From Candidatus Hinthialibacter antarcticus (GTDB lineage: Bacteria; Hinthialibacterota; Hinthialibacteria; Hinthialibacterales; Hinthialibacteraceae), in contig JAVCCE010000077.1 in assembly GCA_030765645.1 (NCBI GenBank), positions 1-55,618 on the forward strand: a DNA stretch of 55,618 bases, given 5' to 3'. Position numbers and translations under genes: made by a program. This document shows positions 32,965 to 41,056 of this stretch, piece by piece (the stretch's first letter is position 1; every line of letters starts with the position of its first letter). The notes beneath the pieces were generated by a model. The model worked only from the letters and a program-made list of their open reading frames with translations. It was not told the DNA's origin and did not search any database.

Positions 32965-33144
32965 ATTCAAATATATAATTTCGTGATTGGATTTCGGCCT
33001 GCCAAAATATGACTAGTTAATGTTGGCATGGGTGCAACTCTGGGAGCGCCTGTGCATAAGGGCCTGAAAGCCCGCACTGAAGCGAGCAGAGTTGTACCCA
33101 TGCTTTACTCAGCGAATGTATAAGTATTTTGAGACGGCTTCTTT
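32965..33144 (+). repeat. Dispersed hairpin repeat, copy C
   Basis: The stem-loop core at 33027-33102 is nearly identical to the other copies. Its tail CAGCGAATGTATAAGTATTTTGAGACGGCTTCT matches copy A. The left part is strongly diverged and the ISL3 tail with GGTTCATCC cannot be recognised, so the hairpin can be maintained without it. Confidence 0.75.
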
Positions 33145-33168
33145 AATTGATTTTTTTTGGAGAGAAAA

Positions 33169-34209
33169 ATGAAACGGTTACTTCTATGTCTATGTGCATC
33201 TTTTCTATTGGTTCAATCAACGACCTTTGCTGACGAAGTCACGCAATATCCTGACATCCCACGGATCGACGTTCACACTCACATCACCAGCGATGTGGAA
33301 GCAATCGAAAAGTTTCATTCCTTACGAAAAGCGTTGAAAGATACCAACAAGATTGATCTCGCTCTCTGGTTGAATCTGGGCGGTGGCAGCGACGCGATGG
33401 AAAACAACGACGAAGCCATGGCTGCCGGTCAGGGGCGGATGCTTTGCGCCATCAGCGATTATTCGTCGCACGACGGGTTGAAATACGATCCGGCTGAACT
33501 GCAACAATGGTTGGATCGCGGTTATGTCGGTTACAAAATCTGGGCGGGGCCTGCGGGGCGCAAACTGAAACCAGACGAAGACGGCATTCGCTTTGTTGAT
33601 AACCCCGCTTTAGAGCCGACCTTCGCCAAGATGGAAGAAATCGGCATGGTGGGCGCCTCGATCCATATCGCAGACCCGAACGGCCCCTGGGGCGCCCGCA
33701 CCAAATGGCTTCCCGATCCGGTCGCGTATTGGAAAGAGATTCTCGCGTGGCGCAATGTGCTCGAACGTCATCCGAATCTGGTCGTGGTCAACGCGCACGG
33801 CATGTGGTCGCTCTGTCAGGATGCGCAGATTGATTACTTGCGAAACACGCTGTCAACCTTCCCAAATTTGCACGTCGATTTGGCGGCGACCTTTCAGTAT
33901 TTCAACCTGGTTGACCGCGATAATCTGCGCGATTTTATGATTGAATATGACGACCGCATCTTGTTTGGAACCGACGTAGGCAAATGGACGGAGCCGGAAG
34001 AAACCGAATACAATCGCCAGCGCTTCTTCCAAGCCTTTCAAATATTAGAAACTGACGAAACTATTGCAGGCAGTTTTTTTGGCGATCAGCCGACGCAAGG
34101 GTTGAACCTGCCCCGTGAGACGCTGGAAAAAATCTATTACAAAAACGCCGCGAGAATTTATCCGCGCGTCAAAGAAAGCCTTCAAGCGCTTGGTTATTCC
34201 GTCGAGTAA
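33169..34209 (+). CDS. Secreted amidohydrolase (TIM-barrel metal hydrolase)
   Basis: A 346-residue protein started at ATG 33169 with GGAGAG just upstream; an in-frame TTG 12 bases earlier overlaps that site. The signal peptide is MKRLLLCLCASFLLVQSTTFA, cut before D22. Metal ligands H36 and H38 in RIDVHTHI, later histidines in IHIADP and VVNAHGMW, and the aspartate in ILFGTDVG fit the amidohydrolase_2 superfamily (decarboxylases and lactonases). Substrate unknown. It is preceded by a hairpin repeat and faces the cytochrome gene, with only 21 bases between the two 3' ends. Confidence 0.85.
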   Translation: MKRLLLCLCASFLLVQSTTFADEVTQYPDIPRIDVHTHITSDVEAIEKFHSLRKALKDTNKIDLALWLNLGGGSDAMENNDEAMAAGQGRMLCAISDYSSHDGLKYDPAELQQWLDRGYVGYKIWAGPAGRKLKPDEDGIRFVDNPALEPTFAKMEEIGMVGASIHIADPNGPWGARTKWLPDPVAYWKEILAWRNVLERHPNLVVVNAHGMWSLCQDAQIDYLRNTLSTFPNLHVDLAATFQYFNLVDRDNLRDFMIEYDDRILFGTDVGKWTEPEETEYNRQRFFQAFQILETDETIAGSFFGDQPTQGLNLPRETLEKIYYKNAARIYPRVKESLQALGYSVE

Positions 34210-34230
34210 GAATTATGTCAATACACAAAC

Positions 34231-35742
34231 TTACATCGCGTCGGGCGAATGGCATTCATGGCAGTTCTGCCCCTGCCAGTCGTCGCCAAAGCCGCGCGGG
34301 TGATAGAAGTCTTGTTTTTTATAATCCATATTGGCAATTACGTCCCATCCTTCTCCCTGGCGAATAATTGTGTGGCAGAGGTTGCAATCGTTTGAGATGA
34401 CTTTCGGCTCGGCGTCTTGAGTTCGGTGGTTATCGTCATGACAGCGGTAGCAGCCAGGGAACTGAAAGTGGCCGATGTTCCACGGGTATACCGTCCAATC
34501 AACTTTCCATTCAGTAAAAATGTTCGTCCGGTAGATTTCCTGCGCTTTATCAATCGCTTTGTCGACGGATTGCTTCATCGCATCGTCCAACTCTTTGCCA
34601 TCATCAAAATTCGTTAATACGGCGGTTTGAATCGCATCGAGCGCTTCTGGAGTGGTTTCGTATTTTTCCTGCATTGCATCTAGCAAAATGGATTTGATAT
34701 TCGGAATCTTCGGGTCGATTGCGCCCGCTTGCATCGCAGTATTGATCGCCTGAATCGGCGAAAGATAACGGTGAGAGGGCCGGTTGTGGCAATCAATGCA
34801 ATCCATCTCGCGAATTTGTTCTTCATCCATTTTCGCAACGTCAAATTCTGTGTTGGTTTCGTCTACATATTCAATAGTGCGTCCATCATCGTACGTCACC
34901 CGCACCCAGGGAATAATTTGGCGGTCTTCATCTTGCGGGTAATATTCGAGCTTATGGTCGAGGCCGATATGCCAGTGGATGCCGTGCGACGATTCGTTTT
35001 CGGTCACGCCTCCGACTTTCAGCAGCAAGTCTACTTGATACGGCGTATTCTCATCGTCTGAAGCATAAGCCACAATCGATTTTTCAATGGATTGAGAAAA
35101 CTTTTCCGGCCAGTGGCATTCCTCGCACGTGTCGCGCGCAGGGCGCAACGCTTTGACGGGAGTGTCAATCGGCAAGGTATAGGATTTCGTCACTACGCTG
35201 TAGACCTGATAAAGCCCTGAAATTTTGCTTTTCACATACCAGTTGGCGCCGGGGCCGATATGGCATTTGACGCAATCCACCCGCGCATGAGGCGAATTTT
35301 GATACGCGGTGTATTCGGGCAGCATCACCTGATGGCAGACCGTGCCGCAGAACGCCGTCGATTCGGTGATGTGATACGCCTGGTATGAACCCACCATCGA
35401 TAGAATGACGAATATTGTTGTTCCAACCACAAAGATGCCCAGATACACCCGGTGGCGGGGCGAGTTGAGATCAAAGATCGGCAGCGCCTTGTGTTCGATG
35501 CCGCGCAACCGCCGTTTATGCTCGCGCCACATTCCAAACGGAATTAACAGCAATCCAAAAATTAAAAAGGCGGGTGCGATTAGATAAATAAGGATGCCGA
35601 TATAGGGATTATGCGTACCATAAAATAGGTCAAGCAGAATAATGATGCTTTCAGCGATGAAAAATGTGACAGTGACCGTAAAACCAAAAATGGTGATCCA
35701 GTTGTCGGATAAGGGATGGCGTTCGCCCGGTTGATTTTGCAT
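34231..35742 (-). CDS. Seven-heme membrane cytochrome c, NapC/NirT type
   Basis: A 503-residue protein. Membrane segments lie at about 17-40, 47-70 and 100-122, then a large periplasmic part. Heme motifs: CGTVCH at 132-137 (CX3CH), CVKCH at 157, CEECH at 206, CIDCH at 315, CYRCH at 431, CNLCH at 453 and CHECH at 494, seven in total. The MLPEYTAYQNSPHARVDCVKCHIGPGA region matches the NapC/NrfH-like quinol-oxidising N-terminal domain. It probably passes electrons from membrane quinols to periplasmic acceptors. The three-residue spacing of the first motif is known in this family. No partner reductase gene is adjacent. Confidence 0.9.
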   Translation of the reverse strand: MQNQPGERHPLSDNWITIFGFTVTVTFFIAESIIILLDLFYGTHNPYIGILIYLIAPAFLIFGLLLIPFGMWREHKRRLRGIEHKALPIFDLNSPRHRVYLGIFVVGTTIFVILSMVGSYQAYHITESTAFCGTVCHQVMLPEYTAYQNSPHARVDCVKCHIGPGANWYVKSKISGLYQVYSVVTKSYTLPIDTPVKALRPARDTCEECHWPEKFSQSIEKSIVAYASDDENTPYQVDLLLKVGGVTENESSHGIHWHIGLDHKLEYYPQDEDRQIIPWVRVTYDDGRTIEYVDETNTEFDVAKMDEEQIREMDCIDCHNRPSHRYLSPIQAINTAMQAGAIDPKIPNIKSILLDAMQEKYETTPEALDAIQTAVLTNFDDGKELDDAMKQSVDKAIDKAQEIYRTNIFTEWKVDWTVYPWNIGHFQFPGCYRCHDDNHRTQDAEPKVISNDCNLCHTIIRQGEGWDVIANMDYKKQDFYHPRGFGDDWQGQNCHECHSPDAM

Positions 35743-35894
35743 AGATACAGCGCTGCCTTTCTACACCATGCAATTAAGTTCAGAACAGAAGAAATAATAT
35801 CTATTAAAATAACAAAAAAAGGGTTGACTGTTCACGCTCGCCCTATCGGTCGCTTATTGTAAGCAACTGGATATTAATTAAGGCATCGCGGCCT

Positions 35895-35925
35895 CATCCA
35901 AGAAGGAGAGCGTCCTGTTTGGATG
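35895..35925 (-). other. Stem-loop between the small ORF and the cytochrome gene
   Basis: CATCCAA pairs with TTGGATG over 7 bp, and AGGA with TCCT forms an inner stem. It starts 3 bases after the small ORF's stop codon. Without a T run it is more likely an mRNA processing or stability element, or an attenuator, than a plain terminator. Confidence 0.5.
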
Positions 35926-35928
35926 ATT

Positions 35929-36030
35929 TCAGAACAACATAACAAATGCTGCATACATTAATGCAGAAAACATAACAATGACCAACGAAATTGAAATGAA
36001 GCTGTTTACGACAGAGAGATCGATTTTCAT
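35929..36030 (-). CDS. 33-residue single-pass membrane protein
   Basis: A short frame from ATG 36030 to TGA 35929 reads MKIDLSVVNSFISIS, then a hydrophobic LVIVMFSALMYAAFVMLF. GGGGGAGAG ends 5 bases before the ATG, an unusually strong ribosome binding site, and this argues for translation. A perfect 9-bp hairpin sits 27 bases upstream and another right after the stop. The gene points toward the seven-heme cytochrome, about 190 bases away, so it may be a small accessory subunit of that complex. No family recognised. Confidence 0.55.
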   Translation of the reverse strand: MKIDLSVVNSFISISLVIVMFSALMYAAFVMLF

Positions 36031-36056
36031 TTTGTCTCTCCCCCGGTAAAGTATGT

Positions 36057-36078
36057 AAACCAGGATTTATCCTGGTTT
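36057..36078 (-). promoter_or_regulatory. Perfect hairpin in the leader of the small membrane ORF
   Basis: AAACCAGGA pairs with TCCTGGTTT (9 bp) around TTTA. It lies 27 bases upstream of the ATG of the 33-residue ORF, so it is probably in the 5' leader, or is the end of a transcript arriving from upstream. Confidence 0.5.
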
Positions 36079-36426
36079 GATCTGCATATCAATTTCTTTT
36101 ATAAACGAATAGACAATTGCGCGTCAATTCATGCAAAACAACTGTATCTCTATTTCAAGCGTAACTGAATAAAGTCTTAGCTGTCAACTAAAATCTGATA
36201 TTAAAGGTAATAAATAAATTTTAGTATTTTGGTAATGATTCAGCGCCTGTAATTTCACCGGCTCTCTTTTCATAACAAAACGGATTTTTGACAAGCGCTC
36301 TAAGAAAAATAAAAATAATGCTACGATTGAATGTAAGGTGAAAATAAATATTCGTTTTTCGATTATTGGTTTCTAATTAACAATGTATTATAAATTTTCA
36401 AGGACCCAATTCAGGACAAACCACTT
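36079..36426. other. AT-rich non-coding region before the GH16 gene
   Basis: About 350 bases with no gene. TTGACA at 36298-36303 is a good -35 box, followed 17 bases later by A/T-rich sequence that could serve as a weak -10. No other structure was seen. Confidence 0.4.
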
Positions 36427-37224
36427 ATGAAGACCCATCTCTTTCGCTTTCTCCTCTTTGTTTTTTCATGCTTGATCTTGCAGATTGGCGCGGCGGCCCC
36501 GCCTGAAACGTCTCAGTGGGTCGCAATTGAAGAATTAACGGATGAATTTGATGGTTCGGTAATCAATGCGGATAAATGGCATGATTACAATCCGCAATGG
36601 AAAGGCCGTCAACCGGGGCTCTTTTCGAAAAAGAACGTCGCGGTTTCCAATGGCGAATTATTGCTCACTGCGCGGGCTGAGGCGCTGCCTGACCTGCCAG
36701 AAGGGTATCATACTTTCACGACGGCGGCGGTGAAAAGCAAAGCAATTGTCAAGTACGGCTATTTCGAAATTCGTTGTAAACCCATGGATTCGCGCGCGTC
36801 CAGCGCTTTTTGGTTTTATGAAAGTACGCCCGAAATCTGGACCGAGATCGACGTTTTTGAAATAGGCGGCAAAGCGCCCAAACATGAAAATTCCTATCAC
36901 ATGAATGCTCATGTTTTTCATACACCCACAATAAAAGAACATATTTCCCATGCAGGCATCTGGAAATCTCCCTACCGGTTAGCCGATGAATATCATATTT
37001 ATGCGCTTGAGTGGGACGAGGAATCGTTGAAATGGTATGTTGACGGCAAGATCGTTCGGACGTTTAAGAACGACCACTGGCATCAGCCGTTGCGCATGAA
37101 CTTCGATAGCGAAACCATGCCCGAATGGTTTGGGCTTCCTGATGCAGAAAACCTTCCTTCGACTTTTCACATTGACTATGTTCGATCATGGAGAAAAGTG
37201 GATGCGACGGACGAGAAGCCGTAG
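36427..37224 (+). CDS. Secreted glycoside hydrolase family 16 protein
   Basis: A 265-residue protein with a signal peptide (residues 1-23). The GH16 catalytic motif is WTEIDVFEIGG, with nucleophile E140, D142 and acid/base E145. DEFDGSVINADKWHDYNPQWKGR near the N-terminus, FSKKNVAVSNGELLLTARAE, and YALEWDEESLKWYVDGKIVRTF are the usual jelly-roll strands. The sequence most resembles agarase, porphyranase or carrageenase-like GH16 members, so a red-algal galactan is a reasonable guess, but the subfamily is not proven. It stands alone between the AT-rich region and exonuclease III. Confidence 0.88.
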   Translation: MKTHLFRFLLFVFSCLILQIGAAAPPETSQWVAIEELTDEFDGSVINADKWHDYNPQWKGRQPGLFSKKNVAVSNGELLLTARAEALPDLPEGYHTFTTAAVKSKAIVKYGYFEIRCKPMDSRASSAFWFYESTPEIWTEIDVFEIGGKAPKHENSYHMNAHVFHTPTIKEHISHAGIWKSPYRLADEYHIYALEWDEESLKWYVDGKIVRTFKNDHWHQPLRMNFDSETMPEWFGLPDAENLPSTFHIDYVRSWRKVDATDEKP

Positions 37225-37360
37225 GTTCCCTCCTGTGCGTTTTCTGTCATTGAATTGCATCGCGCTCAAAAGACTGCTTCCGGTTTGCTCGGCGTTTCTA
37301 TTTGGTGCATTCGCCTTATACTAAAGCAAAAATTTTTAATGGCGGATGAAAGAATAAACA

Positions 37361-38113
37361 ATGGAATTTATGTCTTGGAACGTGAACGGAATTCGGGCGG
37401 CGGTCCGAAAGGGTTTTTTAGATTTTGTCGCCGAGGCCGACCCGGATGTCTTGTGTTTGCAGGAAGTCCGCGCCGAACCCGATCAAGTGGATTTGCCACT
37501 GCCTCAATATCATATCTATTGGAACTCAGCGGAGAAAAAAGGCTATTCCGGCGTGGCCACGCTGACGAAGAAAAAGCCAATCAACGTCACCTATGATATG
37601 GGCGTCGAAAAACACGACCACGAAGGGCGCGTGGTTACGCTTGAATACAAAAGCTATTTTCTCGTGAATGTCTACACGCCCAATTCAAAACGCGGACTCA
37701 ACCGCCTCGAGTATCGCACCCAAGAGTGGGACGTCGATTTTTTGGCCTACGTAAAAAAATTAGAAGAAACTAAACCCGTTATTTTTTGCGGCGACCTGAA
37801 CGTCGCCCACACAGCAATCGACTTGGCCAACCCCAGAAGCAACGAACGCAACGCAGGGTACACCATCGAAGAGCGCCGCAGTTTTGACGCGATTGTCGAG
37901 AGCGGGTTTGTTGACACGTTCCGCGAATTTACCAAAGAGGGCGGGCATTATTCCTGGTGGAGCAACTTTGGCCGCGCGCGCGAAAAGAACGTGGGCTGGC
38001 GCATTGATTATTTTTGCATCTCGCAAGCGCTGCGCAAGAAATTAAAAGAAGCGACCATCTTGCCTGAAGTCCAAGGCTCCGACCATTGCCCGGTGCGGAT
38101 TGTGTTGAAATAG
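37361..38113 (+). CDS. xth: Exodeoxyribonuclease III (AP endonuclease)
   Basis: A 250-residue EEP-fold nuclease. FMSWNVNGIRAAV gives N7; LCLQEVRAE gives the metal ligand E35; VNVYTPNS, VIFCGDLNVAH and IDYFCIS follow, and GSDHCPV gives the catalytic histidine near the C-terminus. The enzyme cleaves at abasic sites and degrades DNA from 3' ends in base excision repair. Length is normal for the family. The start has no strong Shine-Dalgarno sequence but no better in-frame start is available. No DNA-repair neighbour is adjacent. Confidence 0.94.
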   Translation: MEFMSWNVNGIRAAVRKGFLDFVAEADPDVLCLQEVRAEPDQVDLPLPQYHIYWNSAEKKGYSGVATLTKKKPINVTYDMGVEKHDHEGRVVTLEYKSYFLVNVYTPNSKRGLNRLEYRTQEWDVDFLAYVKKLEETKPVIFCGDLNVAHTAIDLANPRSNERNAGYTIEERRSFDAIVESGFVDTFREFTKEGGHYSWWSNFGRAREKNVGWRIDYFCISQALRKKLKEATILPEVQGSDHCPVRIVLK

Positions 38114-38145
38114 CGCGCCGTCGGCGTGTTACGCAACGCTTGCCG

Positions 38146-38979
38146 TCACTCCCCATACTCGGCGCCGATGGAAATGAGATAGTCGCGAAAGCCCGCTAGA
38201 TATTCTTTTTCTGAAATGACATGTCCATCATTATGCGTACCGTGGATTTCTAGAAACCACTTCGGCTCGGGCGCGGCGTCAAACAACGCCTGTCCGTGAT
38301 GGAAGGGGATCAACTCGTCGTCAAAACTATGCGCGACCAAGACGGGCGCGTTTAACTGGGGGATTTTTTCGATTGAATTATATTCAATCACACTCACCCG
38401 CCGCACAGGCAAAAACGGATATATTTCCTCGCCCAAATTGGTGATCGACGTAAAGCCGCTCTCAACCACTACGCCGTCAGCCTCGACTCGCGACGCCAGA
38501 TCGACCGCAATCGACGCCCCGAGCGAGCGCCCAAAGATCACCAAGGGGCGCTGCGGGTTCTGCGCCCATAGCCATTCATACGCCGCCTGTGCGTCGAGGT
38601 AGGTGCCCTTTTCGCTCAAGCGACCGCCGCTGGAACCAAACCCCCGGTAATCAAAGATAAAGACATTCAAGCGAATGGAATGAAACTGACGGAACGATTC
38701 GAGCCGATAGCTGATATTGCCGGCGTTTCCATGACAAAACAGCAGAGTCGCGACCGGGTTATCGTGTGTTAGATACCAGCCGTGAAGCGTAACGCCGTCG
38801 GATGATTGAAAGGTTACGTCTTGATAGTCGAGGCCGATTGAATCAGGCGTTGCAACGATTCGGCTTTTGGGAACCCAAACGGTGGCGCGTTCAAACCAGC
38901 GTAAACTGAAATAAACCAGGAAAGAGACGACCAGCAACGAAAAGAAGGATGCCATGAGTAAGAAGAAAATGCGTTTCAA
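38146..38979 (-). CDS. Membrane-anchored alpha/beta hydrolase
   Basis: The catalytic region is clear: LLFCHGNAGN (oxyanion side), nucleophile elbow FGRSLGAS, aspartate in SFDDELIPF, and histidine in HNDGH. The fold matches BEM46/YqiA-like serine hydrolases, with an N-terminal membrane anchor (FFLLMASFFSLLVVSFLVYF). The start is uncertain: TTG 38979 has AGGGA 7 bases upstream and gives a 277-residue protein with a KR anchor; ATG 38955 gives 269 residues but lacks a binding site; TTG 38997 is the longest. Probable esterase or lipase of unknown substrate, located at the membrane. The two tRNA-Ser genes lie upstream on the same strand. Confidence 0.82.
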   Translation of the reverse strand: MKRIFFLLMASFFSLLVVSFLVYFSLRWFERATVWVPKSRIVATPDSIGLDYQDVTFQSSDGVTLHGWYLTHDNPVATLLFCHGNAGNISYRLESFRQFHSIRLNVFIFDYRGFGSSGGRLSEKGTYLDAQAAYEWLWAQNPQRPLVIFGRSLGASIAVDLASRVEADGVVVESGFTSITNLGEEIYPFLPVRRVSVIEYNSIEKIPQLNAPVLVAHSFDDELIPFHHGQALFDAAPEPKWFLEIHGTHNDGHVISEKEYLAGFRDYLISIGAEYGE

Positions 38980-39053
38980 TCCACAATCCCTGTACAAAAA
39001 ATTAGGGCAAAAGCAAACAACCAGAGCATTGAAACGTGAGACAAGAAGTAAAC

Positions 39054-39139
39054 GGAGGAGGAGGGATTCGAACCCTCGATACAGTTTCCCGTATGCCGGT
39101 TTAGCAAACCGGTGCCTTCAGCCGCTCGGCCACCCCTCC
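39054..39139 (-). tRNA. tRNA-Ser (anticodon GCT)
   Basis: 86 bases: acceptor GGAGGGG/CTCCTCC, anticodon stem CCGGT/ACCGG with loop TTGCTAA (anticodon GCT, reading AGC/AGU), a long variable arm with CATACGGG...GTATCG, and T arm with TTCGAATCCC. The long variable arm is diagnostic for serine tRNA. Confidence 0.95.
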
Positions 39140-39204
39140 GGAAAAGATTGTTCTATTTTAGTGTAGACGCCGCGCCCGCGAAACCCGCCCCTTCTCAATT
39201 AAAC

Positions 39205-39291
39205 GGTGGGGGTGGGATTCGAACCCACGGTACAGTTTCCCGCACTCCGGTTTTCAAGACCGGCGCCTTAAACCAGCTCGACCACCCCACC
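39205..39291 (-). tRNA. tRNA-Ser (anticodon TGA)
   Basis: 87 bases: acceptor GGTGGGG/CCCCACC, anticodon stem CCGGT/ACCGG with loop CTTGAAA (anticodon TGA, reading UCA), long variable arm, and T arm with TTCGAATCCC. It is 65 bases upstream of the other tRNA-Ser on the same strand; the two are probably co-transcribed and arose by duplication. Confidence 0.95.
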
Positions 39292-39451
39292 TGTTGTCTT
39301 TATGATTTTACCAATCAAATTTAGAGACGCATCCAAGTGACCGGCTGACTCTACCACGGAGTTTATAACTCAATCCGCCTCTGCGTTCAAGGAATTCAAC
39401 GCCGACAATCGGCTTGGATGGTCATTTTCGTTTGAATTCGATATACTTATT

Positions 39452-40966
39452 ATGGATTTTACTTGGGGAGCATGTTGGTTGCGTATCAGGCTTATACTCA
39501 TTTTTTCTATGATTTTCACAACGGCGCTCACATGGGCGGGCGGACCGTTGCAGATATGGAACGACCAAGCGGTGGTTTGGGACTCGTCGACGTTTCCAGT
39601 TCCTTACCATCTTGACCAGGGCGCACTCGGCCCCTTTTCCGCCGAAGAAGCCAAATCCCTTATTGAACAAGCCTTCGCTTTGTGGAGCCGCGTCGCCACA
39701 TCCTCCATTTCATTTATGGCAGGCGGGGCGATGCCGATTGATATTGACGGCGCCAATTACCTTGATTACATCGACGGTCGCGCACCGGGGTTCAATCCCA
39801 TTATTTTTGACGACGACGGCGGCATCACAGAAGCGGTGTTTGGTCAGAACGCCCAAAATGACATCCTGGGCTTCGCCAGCATCACCGAAAGCAATGAGAC
39901 CACCATTCTTTCATCCCAAGTGGTGTTCAACGGGGCTTATCTCACCGCCCAAAATATTTCGGCGGCCGCCTATCAAGCCACCATCTTACATGAATTGGGC
40001 CATTGGATTGGCTTAGACCACTCTCAATTGCTGCGCCACATCGCCAACGACGGCGTCGGCTCCAATGACGTTTGGACGCCGATCATGTTCCCCACAACCA
40101 CTGACGACGAAACCCAACGCACCTTGCTTACTGATGATGACCAGTGGGCGTTGTCCAATTTATATCCCCGCGACGGCTTCCATGAATCGACAGGCTCGAT
40201 TCGCGGGCTGATTCAACAATATACGGAAGAAAAGCCCGGGTTGAACGTCATTGCGCGCCGGGTGGGCCATGTAACCGATCATATCTATTCGACGGTCAGC
40301 GGCGCCTTTGATACGCTGGGCGGGTCGTTTGAATTTAACGGACTCCCGGTTGGGGACTATCAGGTTTACATTGAACCGGTCGACTTGTTCTACCGGGGCA
40401 GTTCGTCGGTGGGGCGTTACGCCGCAACATTTAACAGCCTGTCGTTTCGGGACCCGCCGCCCGCGCAATACTTTCATACTGGCGACGACCGCATCAACCG
40501 CAGCCGTTGGACGCCCATTTCAGTTGAGGCGAACAGCACAAACAACGAAATTAACTTTGATCTGAATTTCGACATCGCTTCATTTGACGAAAATGATTCT
40601 CAACTTTTCGGATTGCCCGATGAGCAAATTGGCGCGGCGCCGCCCAACGCATCCACCCGCTACCAATACATTATGACCCTGGGCGGCAATGAAACGGCTG
40701 TCGAAATCAAAGTGAATAGCGCCCCTGATTCGCTGTTTGATTTATTGGTTGGAATGGAGCGGCGTCCCGGCGCGTTTGATCTGCCCACGGCGAGCAGCGT
40801 CAACGGCAACGCGAAGTTTCTGCTAACGCCGTCAAGCGACCCTCCGTTGCAGATTGCGCGCTATTTCATCGCAGTGCGAAACCGTTCGGAGGTTGATGCG
40901 CCCTTTACCCTGACGACCCAAACGCCAACAGCGAACACTCGCGTAGACTACGAACTGTATCGCTAG
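39452..40966 (+). CDS. Secreted matrixin-like zinc metalloprotease, paralog 1
   Basis: A 504-residue protein. HELGHWIGLDH at 180-190 is the zinc-binding HExxHxxGxxH of metzincins, followed by a methionine turn near PIMFPTT. The signal peptide is hydrophobic residues 12-29. TTG 39479 is an attractive alternative start because GGGGAG lies 8 bases before it and it gives a cleaner signal peptide (MRIRLILIFSMIF). Residues 240-320 look like a carboxypeptidase-regulatory-like beta domain (SIRGLIQQY...GSFEFNGLPVGDY). The protein is probably secreted and degrades protein. The gene after it is a paralog. Confidence 0.85.
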   Translation: MDFTWGACWLRIRLILIFSMIFTTALTWAGGPLQIWNDQAVVWDSSTFPVPYHLDQGALGPFSAEEAKSLIEQAFALWSRVATSSISFMAGGAMPIDIDGANYLDYIDGRAPGFNPIIFDDDGGITEAVFGQNAQNDILGFASITESNETTILSSQVVFNGAYLTAQNISAAAYQATILHELGHWIGLDHSQLLRHIANDGVGSNDVWTPIMFPTTTDDETQRTLLTDDDQWALSNLYPRDGFHESTGSIRGLIQQYTEEKPGLNVIARRVGHVTDHIYSTVSGAFDTLGGSFEFNGLPVGDYQVYIEPVDLFYRGSSSVGRYAATFNSLSFRDPPPAQYFHTGDDRINRSRWTPISVEANSTNNEINFDLNFDIASFDENDSQLFGLPDEQIGAAPPNASTRYQYIMTLGGNETAVEIKVNSAPDSLFDLLVGMERRPGAFDLPTASSVNGNAKFLLTPSSDPPLQIARYFIAVRNRSEVDAPFTLTTQTPTANTRVDYELYR

Positions 40967-41056
40967 CCATATCAAATGTTCTTCGAGAAGAGAACCAAAT
41001 CTCTGATGAACTGTTTTGTAGTAGAACGATATTTATAAGCAGAATGACGGTCATTC

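Noticed and set aside
37255-37596. 113-codon open frame overlapping exonuclease III
   Set aside because: It overlaps the xth gene in another frame and has low-quality composition.
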